Assembly (NCBI GenBank): GCA_019747685.1
Contig: JAIEQN010000995.1
Coordinates: 1 to 39,973 of the forward strand
Source: Gemmataceae bacterium
GTDB lineage: Bacteria; Planctomycetota; Planctomycetia; Gemmatales; Gemmataceae
Direction of reading: 5' to 3'
DNA length: 39,973 bases
Part shown: piece after piece, positions 8,038 through 17,983 of the stretch
Position numbering within the stretch: the first letter of the stretch is position 1
Layout: each line of letters starts with the position of its first letter
The notes under the pieces: generated by a model
Told to the model about the DNA's origin: nothing
The model's database searches: none
Seen by the model: the letters and a program-made list of their open reading frames with translations, nothing else
Translations under genes and position numbers: made by a program

Positions 8038-9393
8038 TTACTTGGCCGGGGTGTCGAGGTAGCGGGCGGCGAATTTTAGGAAGGTGGGCCAGTTCGGGCC
8101 GGTGGTGTGCCCGCCGGCGTGCTGGCGGAAGGCCACCTCGCCGTCGGTCAGGGCGGTCTCCTGGGGCGGGAACTCGGTCGTTCCGAGGCCCTTCTTGCCG
8201 AGCAGTTCGTACACCGGGCCGGCCCCGACCGCGGCCAGGAACATCCCCCGCGCGTCCACCCACCCGCCCTCGACCTGCTGCGACCCGACGCTGACGAACA
8301 CCGGCCGCGGGGCGCATAGGGCGATCAGCTCGTGGGCATCGACCGGCAGGTCGTTAGCGGTCAGCGGTCCGGCGTACTTCAGGTAGTTCCCGGCCATCCA
8401 GTGGTACTCGCCGGACGACGCCACGTTCTCGACCAGCTCGCCGAAGTTGCGGCGGTGGAGCTTGGCCCCGCCGGCACCCGACGAGCCTATGAAGCCGACG
8501 GCGAAGCGTTGGTCGTAGGCCATCGTCACCAGGGCCGCCTTGCCGTACCGCGACAGCCCCTCGATGCCGACCCGCTTGGCGTCGACGGCCTTGTCCGTCT
8601 CGAAGTAGTCCAGCGCCCGGCCGGCCCCCCAGGCCCAGGCCCGCAGGGCGCCCCAGTCGTCCACCTTCCGCGGCTGGCCCTTGTTGCACAGCCCGATGAT
8701 CCCCTGCGTCAGCCCGCCGCCGTTGTCGGCCTGGATGCTGTTCGGGACGATGATCGCATAGCCCCAGCCCTTCGACAGCACCTGTTGCTGCCAGCCCGGG
8801 CCGCCCTTCGGGGCTGGCGGCGGCTGGCCGGGCGGCCCCTTCTTCGCCGGGAACGCCCCGAACCCGAACTCCAGCATCACCGGCACCGGCCCCTTGGCGT
8901 CCTTCGGGATGGTCAGGGTCAACTGGATGTCCACCTTGACGGCCGGATAGGCCGAGTTGTCGACGTGGCCGACGATCCGCTTGGTCACGGCCGGGATGTC
9001 GCCGACGGTCTGCTCCTCGGTGGCCACGACCTCCCACGTCACCTTCGGCGCCTCCTTCGGCACCCGGCCGTAGACCTCGCGGTCGAAGTCCTCGACGACC
9101 TCCGGCCGCCGCTCCTTCCACCACTGCTCGGCGGTCGTCACCCTCCGCCCGTTCTTGAGGACGAGCGGGTCGGGCAGCTTCGGGTACGGGTTGGCCTTGC
9201 TCTCGTCGTAGTTGGCGGCGTTGTCGGCCTTCGGGTTGTTCCCGTTCGCCCCCCGCCGGAGCTGCTGGATGCCGAGCAGGTCCATCGTCCGCTTGTGATC
9301 CTCCTGGGCGGTCATCTTGACCGGCGGGGGCGGGTCGTCGGCGCGGACGACCGGGACGAGGACCGCGACGAGGAGGAGGGGACGGAGGGTCAT
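8038..9393 (-). CDS. CE15-like glucuronoyl esterase / acetyl xylan esterase-type hydrolase
   Basis: Predicted secreted alpha/beta-hydrolase, 451 residues, resembling carbohydrate esterase family 15, enzymes that cleave glucuronoyl esters linking glucuronoxylan to lignin. The nucleophile region is EGLSRYGKAALV with Ser281; the usual family motif is GCSRxGK, so the Cys is Leu here. Other landmarks are GSSGAGGAKLHRRNFGE, SGEYHWMAGNYLKYAG, HELIALCAPRPVFVSVGS and the C-terminal HAGGHTTGPNW, likely supplying the catalytic His. The signal peptide is short (MTLRPLLLVAVLVPVVRA). A Pro/Gly-rich insertion (GPPGQPPPAPKGGPG) lies before the nucleophile. Context with a propeller glycosidase, enolases and a sugar porter supports a polysaccharide role. 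Substrate is inference. Confidence 0.8.
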   Translation of the reverse strand: MTLRPLLLVAVLVPVVRADDPPPPVKMTAQEDHKRTMDLLGIQQLRRGANGNNPKADNAANYDESKANPYPKLPDPLVLKNGRRVTTAEQWWKERRPEVVEDFDREVYGRVPKEAPKVTWEVVATEEQTVGDIPAVTKRIVGHVDNSAYPAVKVDIQLTLTIPKDAKGPVPVMLEFGFGAFPAKKGPPGQPPPAPKGGPGWQQQVLSKGWGYAIIVPNSIQADNGGGLTQGIIGLCNKGQPRKVDDWGALRAWAWGAGRALDYFETDKAVDAKRVGIEGLSRYGKAALVTMAYDQRFAVGFIGSSGAGGAKLHRRNFGELVENVASSGEYHWMAGNYLKYAGPLTANDLPVDAHELIALCAPRPVFVSVGSQQVEGGWVDARGMFLAAVGAGPVYELLGKKGLGTTEFPPQETALTDGEVAFRQHAGGHTTGPNWPTFLKFAARYLDTPAK

Positions 9394-9481
9394 GGCCGAA
9401 CTCGGGGGTGGATGATGTTAAACCACCCGCCCGCCGGCGGGGCCACGAGAAAACGATGAGAGATGGGCGAGTCAGGATTGG

Positions 9482-9609
9482 GGAGAAGACTGGCCCGCAG
9501 ACGACGCGGATTTCAAGACACAGCGAAGACGCGGATTTTGACACCGGATTGTTTCTTACCCGCGTCCATCTGCGCCAGAGTCTGCGTCATCTGCGGGCCA
9601 GTCTTCTCC
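9482..9609. repeat. Intergenic inverted-repeat element, copy 1
   Basis: Left arm GGAGAAGACTGGCCCGCAGA... (9482-9507) pairs with right arm 9584-9609 at 25 of 26 positions across a spacer of about 76 bases. The arms are closely related to those of the element at 32722-32834. It lies between the CE15-like gene and the second DUF1501 gene. No protein is encoded. It may be a REP/MITE-like mobile repeat or act as a transcript-end structure. Confidence 0.75.
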
Positions 9610-9616
9610 CACCCCC

Positions 9617-10981
<1,365 letters not shown>

Positions 10982-11003
10982 CACAAGTCCTCGGCGTCAG
11001 CCT

Positions 11004-11058
11004 CGTAGGGCACGCACCGCGTGCCGGGGAACCAACGGCACGCGGTGCGTGCCCTACG
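11004..11058. repeat. Perfect 22-bp inverted repeat between paired genes
   Basis: CGTAGGGCACGCACCGCGTGCC at 11004-11025 is repeated in exact reverse complement at 11037-11058 with an 11-base loop. Transcribed from either strand it would fold into a very stable hairpin. It sits between the DUF1549/DUF1553 gene and the DUF1501 gene, where it could attenuate transcription, set relative expression by mRNA processing, or be a REP-like repeat. No T-run follows, so a classic terminator is less likely. Confidence 0.75.
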
Positions 11059-11071
11059 GCGAACCGCTGGG

Positions 11072-14000
11072 TCAGTCCGCGAAGCAGAACTCATTACTCA
11101 TCAGCAGCACCTGGGCGAGACTCTCCCACGGCCCGAGCCGCGGCGGGGGCGGCCCGCCGAACTCGGCCCGGGCGTCCCACACCCGCCCGGTCCCGCCGCC
11201 GGACAGCACCTCGGTGAGGACCGGGGCCCACAGGTGCTGGTCGGTGTTCAGCCCGCCGCGGATGTCGGCGACGAAGTCCAGGGTGTCGCCGGCCCGGACG
11301 GCCACCGCCTCGATGTCGAGCGGGGCCATGCCGTGGTGGGCGACGGCCGAGTGCAGGACACCGTGTCGGCTGCTGACGACCGACCCGCGGACCCCGTCCC
11401 CGGCCTTCTCCTCGTGAACCAGGGTCGAGCGGATGCGGACGGTCAGGTCGGCCGGGGCGGTCCAGCGGCGGACGACGGCGTGGGCGAGGTCGTTGCCGGG
11501 GTGGCCGCCGGCCGCGGTCAACTGCGCCCAGCCCCAGGTCGGGTCCGGGAAGTTCGGGCCGCCCTGCCAGGCACTGCCGGTGAAGTGCGGTAGGGGCCGG
11601 AAGTTCGACAGCCCTCCGGACGGCGGGTCGAAGGCGGCCACGCCGTAGCTCCAGGCCGACGGCCGGGCCGGCTCGGGCGGGGCGGCGTCCGCCGCGGCGG
11701 CCTCGACCAGGGCGACCGCGGCCCGTGTTTGTTCCGCGGTCGGTTCGCGCTGGTAGGCCAGCCGGTAGAGCTGCCGGGCCTTGTCCTCAGGGGTGGTCTC
11801 GGCCTTCACCGCCGGGTGGCGGGCGAGGGCCCTGGCCCGGTCGAGGGCGAGCGGGTGGTTGAGGAAGAACAGGGCCTGCTGGGGGACGGTGGTTTCGCTC
11901 CGCTGCGGGACGTGCAGGTCCGGGTTGGCCACGTCGAACGCCCGCAACAGGTCGGCCGGGAACTGCCGGTCGACCAGCCCGTACACGGTTCGCCGCGGGA
12001 CGTACGGCCGGGCGAACAGGTCGAACGGCCGGCCGCCGGCCGTTCGGTCCAGGTCGCCGGTGACGGCGAACAGGGAGTCACGCACCTCCTCGAACGACAG
12101 CCGCCGGGCGTTCATCCGCCACAGCAGCCGATTCCCCGGATCGCGGGCGACCGGGTCGTTGCGGCCGGCCGAGGACTGCTGGTAGGCGGCCGAGAGCATG
12201 ACGAGCTTGTGCAGCTTCTTCAGGCTCCAGCCGTCGGCCACGAACCGGCCGGCCAGCCAGTCGAGCAGTTCGGGGTGTGACGGCGGCTCGGCCCGGGTGC
12301 CGAAGTCGCTGGGCGTCCGGACCAGGCCCTGGCCGAAGTGGTGCATCCAGACCCGGTTGACCATCACCCGGGCGGTCAGCGGGTTGGCCGGGTCGGCGAT
12401 CGCCCGGGCCAACTCCAGCCGGCCGCTGCCGCCGATGAACGGCTTCCGGCCCGGCCCGGACAGGACGCCGAGGAACCGCCGGGGGACGACGGCCCCGGGG
12501 GTGGCCGGGTTGCCCCGGCGGAAGACCCGGGCGTCGGCCGGGTGCGGCCGGTCGATCAGGACGGTGGCGTAGGCCGGGGCGTCGGGCGAGCGGATCAGCC
12601 ACCGGTCCACCGCGCCCTGGAGCTTCCACAGCTCCTCGGTCACGTTGGTCGGGAAGAACAGCTCGTTCTCGACGATCGGCTCGTCGGGAACCTCGCACGG
12701 CGAGTCGGCCCCGCGAAGGACCCGCCAGAGGGCGGCCGCGGCCGGGTCGGGGGGCGGGGCCGGTTTTGTGAGCGGGATGCCGAGGAAGGTCGGCCGCCGT
12801 GGCTCGACCGCGGCGAACAGGCCGGCGTACCGCCGGGCGACCTCCCGCATGTCCCCCGGGGGCATTACGAAGGCCCGGGCGACGAGCCGATTCACCTGGT
12901 CCGGCGGGGCCGCGGCCAGTTCGCGGGACACGTCGGCGGCCTTCGCGGCGAACTCGGCCGGCGGCAGCGTGGCGAAGGCGTGCCAGGCGGCCCAAACCGG
13001 GTCCTCGTGGGCCGCGGCGGCGGTCAGGTAGTCCCGCCAGCGGCGGACGGCCTCCGGGATCAGGTCGTCGGGGCCGAGGATTTGGTCGAACCCTTCTTCC
13101 GGGTACTTGTGCAATTCGAGTTGGGCTTCAAGGTAGTCGCCGACCCGGGCCCGGGTGCGGTCGGCCGCTTCGCGCCGCCGCTTGGCCATCGTGTCGGCCA
13201 GCTTCTTCTGCCGCTCCTTCAGCCCGGCGGCGAACGCCCCGGAGGTGGGTAGCGGTTCGATAGGCACTTGCCGTTCGGCCGAACTCCGGAAGACGCCGTA
13301 GAGGGCGTAGTAGTCGTCGGTCGGGATCGGGTCGTACTTGTGGTCGTGGCAGCGGGCGCAGGCCACCGTCAGCCCGAGCATCCCGCGGGTGACGGCGTCG
13401 ATCCGGTCGTCGATGATGTCGTGCGTCACCCCGATGAACCGCCGGCCGAGGGTCAGGAACCCCATCGCCGCCTGGGCCGCCGGGTCGTCCGGGGCCACCC
13501 GGTCGGCGGCCAGTTGGAGCGTCAGGAACCGGTCGTAGGGCAGGTCCTCGTTCAGCGACCGGACGACCCAGTCGCGGTACGCCCGGGCGTGGACCCAAAA
13601 CCGCTCCTCCCGGTCGTAGACGTACCCCTTCGTGTCCGAGTACCGGGCCACGTCGAGCCAGTGCCGGCCCCAGTGCTCGCCGTAGTGGGGCGACGCCAGG
13701 AGCCGGTCGACGAGCTGTTCGTAGGCGTCGGGCGACGGGTCGGCGACGAACGCCTCGACCTGCTCGGGCGTCGGCGGCAGCCCGGTCAGGTCGTAGCTGG
13801 CCCGGCGGATCAGGGTGCGGCGGTCGGCCGACGGCGACGGGGCCAGCCCGTTCTCGGCGAGCTTGGCCAGGACGAAGTGGTCGATCTCATTGCGTACCGG
13901 GCACTCGGTGCTCGGCACCTTCGGCACCGGCGGCACCTTCACCGCCTGGAAGGCCCAGTGCGGCGCGGCGGCCTTGGCGGTACTCGCCTCACCGCCGGCC

Positions 14001-14371
14001 GGCCAGACGGCCCCCTGCTCGACCCACTTCACCAGGGCGGCGACCTGGGCGTCCTTGAGCGGCTTGTCCGGCGGCATCTTCAGCTCGCCGGTCCGGCGGA
14101 CGGCCCGGATGAGGCGGCTCTGGTCGGGCTGGCCGGGGACGACCGCCGGGCCGCCGTCGCCGCCGGCCAGGGCCGCCGCCCGCGAGTCGAGCCGCAGCCC
14201 CGACTGCTGCTTCTTCGGCCCGTGGCACTTCCCGCACACGTCCACCAGCACCGGCCGGACGTTGGCCTCGAAGAACTCCCCGGGCGTCGGGTCGGCGGCG
14301 GGGGCCGCGGCCGGGCCGAGCGCCGCCACGGCGGCCGCCATCCAGACGGAACGGCGTGGGGTTCGGCTCAC
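11072..14371 (-). CDS. PSCyt1-DUF1549-DUF1553 protein (large planctomycete cytochrome-like)
   Basis: Exported 1099-residue protein. Order of domains: signal sequence (SRTPRRSVWMAAAVAALG); PSCyt1 cytochrome-like domain with a CGKCH haem-type motif; DUF1549/PSCyt2 (NEIDHFVLAKLAENGLAPSP...) with a second CARCHDHKYDP motif; DUF1553/PSD1 (ANPLTARVMVNRVWMHHFGQ...PPSHPELLDWLAGRFV). Near the C-terminus is an unusual beta-rich stretch (WSYGVAAFDPPSGG...HEEKAGDGVRGSVVSSRHG...) of about 150 residues before the final LLMSNEFCFAD. I chose GTG 14371 because it gives the complete signal peptide; ATG 14341 is possible. It heads a probable operon with the DUF1501 gene. Haem binding is inferred from CxxCH only. 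Confidence 0.88.
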   Translation of the reverse strand: MSRTPRRSVWMAAAVAALGPAAAPAADPTPGEFFEANVRPVLVDVCGKCHGPKKQQSGLRLDSRAAALAGGDGGPAVVPGQPDQSRLIRAVRRTGELKMPPDKPLKDAQVAALVKWVEQGAVWPAGGEASTAKAAAPHWAFQAVKVPPVPKVPSTECPVRNEIDHFVLAKLAENGLAPSPSADRRTLIRRASYDLTGLPPTPEQVEAFVADPSPDAYEQLVDRLLASPHYGEHWGRHWLDVARYSDTKGYVYDREERFWVHARAYRDWVVRSLNEDLPYDRFLTLQLAADRVAPDDPAAQAAMGFLTLGRRFIGVTHDIIDDRIDAVTRGMLGLTVACARCHDHKYDPIPTDDYYALYGVFRSSAERQVPIEPLPTSGAFAAGLKERQKKLADTMAKRRREAADRTRARVGDYLEAQLELHKYPEEGFDQILGPDDLIPEAVRRWRDYLTAAAAHEDPVWAAWHAFATLPPAEFAAKAADVSRELAAAPPDQVNRLVARAFVMPPGDMREVARRYAGLFAAVEPRRPTFLGIPLTKPAPPPDPAAAALWRVLRGADSPCEVPDEPIVENELFFPTNVTEELWKLQGAVDRWLIRSPDAPAYATVLIDRPHPADARVFRRGNPATPGAVVPRRFLGVLSGPGRKPFIGGSGRLELARAIADPANPLTARVMVNRVWMHHFGQGLVRTPSDFGTRAEPPSHPELLDWLAGRFVADGWSLKKLHKLVMLSAAYQQSSAGRNDPVARDPGNRLLWRMNARRLSFEEVRDSLFAVTGDLDRTAGGRPFDLFARPYVPRRTVYGLVDRQFPADLLRAFDVANPDLHVPQRSETTVPQQALFFLNHPLALDRARALARHPAVKAETTPEDKARQLYRLAYQREPTAEQTRAAVALVEAAAADAAPPEPARPSAWSYGVAAFDPPSGGLSNFRPLPHFTGSAWQGGPNFPDPTWGWAQLTAAGGHPGNDLAHAVVRRWTAPADLTVRIRSTLVHEEKAGDGVRGSVVSSRHGVLHSAVAHHGMAPLDIEAVAVRAGDTLDFVADIRGGLNTDQHLWAPVLTEVLSGGGTGRVWDARAEFGGPPPPRLGPWESLAQVLLMSNEFCFAD

Positions 14372-14477
14372 GGGCTGGCTCCGCGGGGAGGGCGGGGCTT
14401 CGGGGCGGAATCGCGTCTGGCAGGATGCTGTCAGTGTATCCCCCGCCCGGGCCGGCCACAACCGGGACCGCCCCGGC

Positions 14478-16421
14478 TCAGCGGTCAACGAACAGCCCGC
14501 CCTGGCCGTCCCGGCGGACGACCCCGTTCGCCGGGGCGGTCGGCCCGGCCAGCTTCGGGTACTCGTCGTCGCCGGCCCCGTCGAAGAAGACGCCGACGGC
14601 CTTGTCCGACGCCCCGCCCGGCGTGCCGCCCACCCGGTAGGTGTCCTTCCCGGCGAGGTCGGCGAACACCCCCCACCCGCCGCGGTCGGCCCGCCCGCAC
14701 CCGACCGACTTGGTCAGGTCGTACCGGTCGTCTCCCTGGCCGTCGGCCAGGAGGAAGACGCTCCGGTCCCAGGCGCAACCGATGTTGTACGTCGGCCCGG
14801 CAGCCACGTACTCGTCGGCCCCGGCGTAGTCGAGGAACAGCCCCAGCCCGTAGTGGGCCCCGGCCGCGTGCCCGTACCGGGCCGCCCCGTGCCGGTCGTC
14901 CCCGGCCAGGTCGAGCTTCAGCCCGGCCCCGAAGAAGTAGGCACACGCCTGCGAGAAGTTGGAACTTTCGGACCGGTCGTTCCCGGCCAGGTCGAGCCAG
15001 ACGCCCACCCCGCCGGCCAGGTTGTACCCGTCCCCCTCTGCGCTGAACGGGTAGGTCCGCCGGCCCAGGCCGATCCCCAGCCCGAAGGCGTCGTACTGGA
15101 AGTTCGGGTCGCCCGGCTTGGCGTTGGGGGCGTCGGTCGCGTTGTACCCGCTGGGGATGGCGAACCCGCACCGGTAGCTGTCGTCGCCGGCGACATCGAC
15201 CACCGCCCCGACCCCGCACGGCCCGCCGATCCCGAGCGAGTAGCCGGGGGCGGTGTAGGTGTCATCGCCGGCGAGGTCGAACACCAGGCCCAGCCCGGCG
15301 ACGGCCGCCCCGAGGGTGAACCGGTCGCCGGTGTAGGCGTCCTGGCCCGCCTCGTCCACCAGTAGCCCGACCCCGGCGAACCCACACCCGCCGGAGCCGG
15401 CGGCGGGGGTGTAAGTGTCGTTCCCGGTCCGGTCGATCAGGACCCCACACCCGAGCCGGCCGGTCGCCAGCCCGAATTCGGCCGGGGCGTAGGTGTCGTC
15501 CCCGGCGAAGTCGACTACCAGCCCGAACGGGTGGGCGGGGTCGAAGCTCGACGCGACGACGCCCTTATAGGTGTCGTCCCCGCCGAGGTCGGCCAGGAAC
15601 GCGACCGGCCGCTTAAGGTCGTAGGCGTTGGCCTTCCCGCCACCCAGGACGATCAGCCCGTGTCGGGTTTCCTTGACCGCCAGCAGCTCGCCGCCGAACC
15701 CGTCCGGATTCTTCCCGGCGAGAGGGGCGGCCTTCGCCATCGCCGCCTTCAGCTCGTCCAGGTAGGTCGGGTCAGTCAGGAGCAAGACCGTCCGGACGGC
15801 GGCGGCGAACTTCGGCCCGTCGACCTTCTCCTGCCAGGCGGTGCAGAAGGCGAGGTCGTCCCGGAGCTGTGGCCGGGTGGTGTCGTCCACCGGCAGTTGC
15901 GGGCCGAACCCGCGGACGAGCGGGGCTGCCCGGTCGAACAGGAACGCCCGCTCGGCCGGCGACAGCTTGGCCAGCGCCTCCTCGCGGAGCTTGTCCGCCG
16001 CGTCGAGGACGGCCGTGATGTACCGGATGTGATCGTCCAACGTCTCCCGCTTGCCCGGCGGCGCGGCGACTGACTCGGCGGCCGGCCGGTCGAGGCAATG
16101 GTTGAGCCGGTCCACGACCGCGGGCAGGCCCTTCAGCCCGCCGCCGGCCGCCGCGGCGACGCCCAGGCCCCGCGCCTCCAGCTCGGCCAGCGCCCCCCAC
16201 GGCTCCTTCACCGCCCGCTGCCGTAGCGGCGGCTTGGCATACGCCTTGACCCCGTCGGCCAGGGCCAGTTCCGCCAGGGCCGCCTTCTGGGCATCGGCCA
16301 GGTGCCGGTCGATCTCCGGCTGGACGGCCTCCCGCACCTTCGGGACCAGCGGCTCCGGGCCGGCGGCCCGGAGGGCGACGGCCGACAAGACTACCACGGC
16401 CGGGGCGAGGAGCGGGCGCAT
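14478..16421 (-). CDS. Exported protein with twelve AGDDTY-type repeats
   Basis: Unrecognised secreted protein, 647 residues. A signal peptide (MRPLLAPAVVVLSAVALRAA) is followed by a mostly helical, Ala/Leu-rich domain to about residue 270. From about residue 277 to 630 a short motif recurs twelve times: D-[LFRVEYG]-[AGTQ]-G-[DNQAK]-D-x-Y or a close variant (DLGGDDTY, DFAGDDTY, DRTGNDTY, DEAGQDAY, DLAGDDTY, DVAGDDSY, DLAGNDRS, DLAGDDRH, DYAGADEY, DGQGDDRY, DLAGKDTY, DGAGDDEY). Gly-rich linkers of 15-60 residues lie between them (GCGVLID, GVGLLVD, GLGLVFD). The pattern resembles a beta-solenoid with acidic turns, perhaps Ca2+-binding like RTX repeats, but it is not the RTX consensus. Stands alone; divergent from the truncated enolase. 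Confidence 0.8.
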   Translation of the reverse strand: MRPLLAPAVVVLSAVALRAAGPEPLVPKVREAVQPEIDRHLADAQKAALAELALADGVKAYAKPPLRQRAVKEPWGALAELEARGLGVAAAAGGGLKGLPAVVDRLNHCLDRPAAESVAAPPGKRETLDDHIRYITAVLDAADKLREEALAKLSPAERAFLFDRAAPLVRGFGPQLPVDDTTRPQLRDDLAFCTAWQEKVDGPKFAAAVRTVLLLTDPTYLDELKAAMAKAAPLAGKNPDGFGGELLAVKETRHGLIVLGGGKANAYDLKRPVAFLADLGGDDTYKGVVASSFDPAHPFGLVVDFAGDDTYAPAEFGLATGRLGCGVLIDRTGNDTYTPAAGSGGCGFAGVGLLVDEAGQDAYTGDRFTLGAAVAGLGLVFDLAGDDTYTAPGYSLGIGGPCGVGAVVDVAGDDSYRCGFAIPSGYNATDAPNAKPGDPNFQYDAFGLGIGLGRRTYPFSAEGDGYNLAGGVGVWLDLAGNDRSESSNFSQACAYFFGAGLKLDLAGDDRHGAARYGHAAGAHYGLGLFLDYAGADEYVAAGPTYNIGCAWDRSVFLLADGQGDDRYDLTKSVGCGRADRGGWGVFADLAGKDTYRVGGTPGGASDKAVGVFFDGAGDDEYPKLAGPTAPANGVVRRDGQGGLFVDR

Positions 16422-16544
16422 CGGCGACTCCAGCGAGAGATCGACTGCCGGTCATGATAACGGGCCGGCCGGCGATTCCGACCGGATGGGTACTGGCATC
16501 GGGCCGACTTCTCGGGCACAATGCCCGGACGCACCGGAGGGGCC

Positions 16545-17225
16545 ATGAAGATCGCCGGCGTCGAAACCCACGTCTGCCACGCCCGGATGCGGAACTGGGT
16601 GTTCGTCAAGGTCGTGACCGACCAGGACGGGCTGTTCGGCTGGGGCGAGGCCACCCTGGAATGGCACACCCGGGCGGTCGTCGGGGCCGTCCAGGACATC
16701 GCGGAGTTGGTCGTCGGCGAGGACCCCACCCGGGTCGAGCACCTGTGGCAGATGATGCACCGCCAGCACTTCTGGCACGGCCACGGCGTCGTCCGGGCGA
16801 CGGCCATCGCCGGCATCGACCTGGCCCTGTGGGACATCCTCGGCAAGGTGTGCGGGGTGCCGTGTTCGAAGCTCTGGGGCGGGCCGGTCCGGGACCACGT
16901 CCGCACCTACTGCCACCTCGGCGGCGGGCGGATGGAGGACTTCTACGAGACGGCCGCGGACGACGCGAAGCGGTTCGCGGATTTGGCCCGCGAGGCCGTC
17001 GCCGCCGGATTCACCGCATTCAAGTGCATGGCCGTGCCGCCGGCCATGCCGATCGAGGGGCTGAAGCCGGTGCGGACGGCCGAGAAGTGCGTGGCCGCTC
17101 ACTACGGTAGCTCGGCGACCTCCCCCCCGGCCCGGGTGGCGAGCGCGGGCAGTACCGCGTCGGCCTCGTACCGGAGGAAGCGGACGGAGCCGTCACAGCA
17201 GGCGAAGTTGGCACCGCCGGGGTGA
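16545..17225 (+). pseudogene. Truncated enolase-superfamily dehydratase (DgoD-like)
   Basis: N-terminal half of a mandelate racemase/muconate-lactonizing-type protein, nearest in appearance to galactonate-dehydratase-like members. The capping domain is clear ([57 protein letters not shown]) and homology continues to [14 protein letters not shown]. After about 185 residues it stops: the remaining codons to the stop at 17225 are antisense to the DUF1559 gene and give low-complexity Ser/Ala/Arg sequence. The barrel half with the metal-binding Asp/Glu/Glu residues and the general acid/base His is missing, so it cannot be a working enzyme of the family. The start is supported by GGAGGGG just before ATG 16545. 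The break falls within a few bases of the DUF1559 stop. Confidence 0.82.
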
Positions 17226-17983
17226 TGGGACCAGTACCGGAGGACATCGCACGGGGCGTCGGCCCGGCCGGGGCGGAACCGGTACGGCCCCGGCGGGCAG
17301 TCCTCCAGGGGCGGCCCCTCCCGCCGCTCCCGAACGCCCAGGATCGAGTCGCCCGACCCCGTCTTGTTCTGCCCCCACCCGGCATACCACCAGCCGAAGT
17401 TGTGTCGGTCGTTCACCGGCCGCTCGCCGATCATCAGGGTGTTGCTGGTCCCGTCGGTGATGGCACGGGCGGCGACCTCGGAGTCGGTGTGAAGTACCCC
17501 GTCCCACGAGTGCAGGTCCAGCCCGGAGACGCCGAGGTAGTTGGTGTGCCCGACCGCGAACGGCCCGAAGTCGTACGGCTCCTGGGCCAGCGGGTCGGCC
17601 GGGCAGACGAACAGCCCGACCTTCCGGCCCAGGATCGGCAGGTGCGGCGGGCCCTCGAAGAACTTGTCCGCGGCGAAGGCGGCCTCGGCTTGCCGCCAGA
17701 GTGGCTCCTGCTCCAGGTACGGGAGCAGCCGGGTCATCCAGGTCATGTGCGGCTGCGGGCTCGCCCCGCCCTTGTAGCTCACCCCGGGCGGGAACGCCCC
17801 GCGGGCGTCGTGGTAGTGCTGGGCCGCCAGGGCGAGCTGGCGGAGCTGGTTCTGACAGGCGGCCCGGGCCGACGCCGCCCGGACCCGCTGGACGGCGGCC
17901 AGCGTCAGGGCCGCCAGCAGGGCGACGATGCCGACGACCACCAGCAACTCGATCAGCGTGAACCCCGGTCGGCCTCGACGCAT
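17102..17983 (-). CDS. DUF1559 pseudopilin-like protein
   Basis: Type II/IV pseudopilin-like planctomycete protein, 293 residues. Begins with a short basic leader and a prepilin peptidase site, [20 protein letters not shown], so the N-terminus should be cleaved after the Gly and methylated at Phe. The DUF1559 body includes [34 protein letters not shown] and the C-terminal hallmark [20 protein letters not shown]; it ends normally with [13 protein letters not shown] start at ATG 17983, preceded by GAGGAGG. The ORF track's 97-residue extension is shadow sequence. The start overlaps the MauE/DoxX gene by 31 bases. Last gene of a four-gene overlapping run. Probably an inner-membrane protein projecting outward; whether it forms a filament is unknown. 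Confidence 0.9.
   Translation of the reverse strand: MRRGRPGFTLIELLVVVGIVALLAALTLAAVQRVRAASARAACQNQLRQLALAAQHYHDARGAFPPGVSYKGGASPQPHMTWMTRLLPYLEQEPLWRQAEAAFAADKFFEGPPHLPILGRKVGLFVCPADPLAQEPYDFGPFAVGHTNYLGVSGLDLHSWDGVLHTDSEVAARAITDGTSNTLMIGERPVNDRHNFGWWYAGWGQNKTGSGDSILGVRERREGPPLEDCPPGPYRFRPGRADAPCDVLRYWSHHPGGANFACCDGSVRFLRYEADAVLPALATRAGGEVAELP

Noticed and set aside
13268-15046. 592-residue plus-strand ORF
   Set aside because: Antisense to two well-supported genes; no recognisable motif, Arg/Pro-rich.
16422-16544. Promoters for the divergent repeat-protein and enolase genes
   Set aside because: TATCAT (minus) and CACAAT (plus) resemble -10 boxes, but neither has a good -35 at 16-18 bases.
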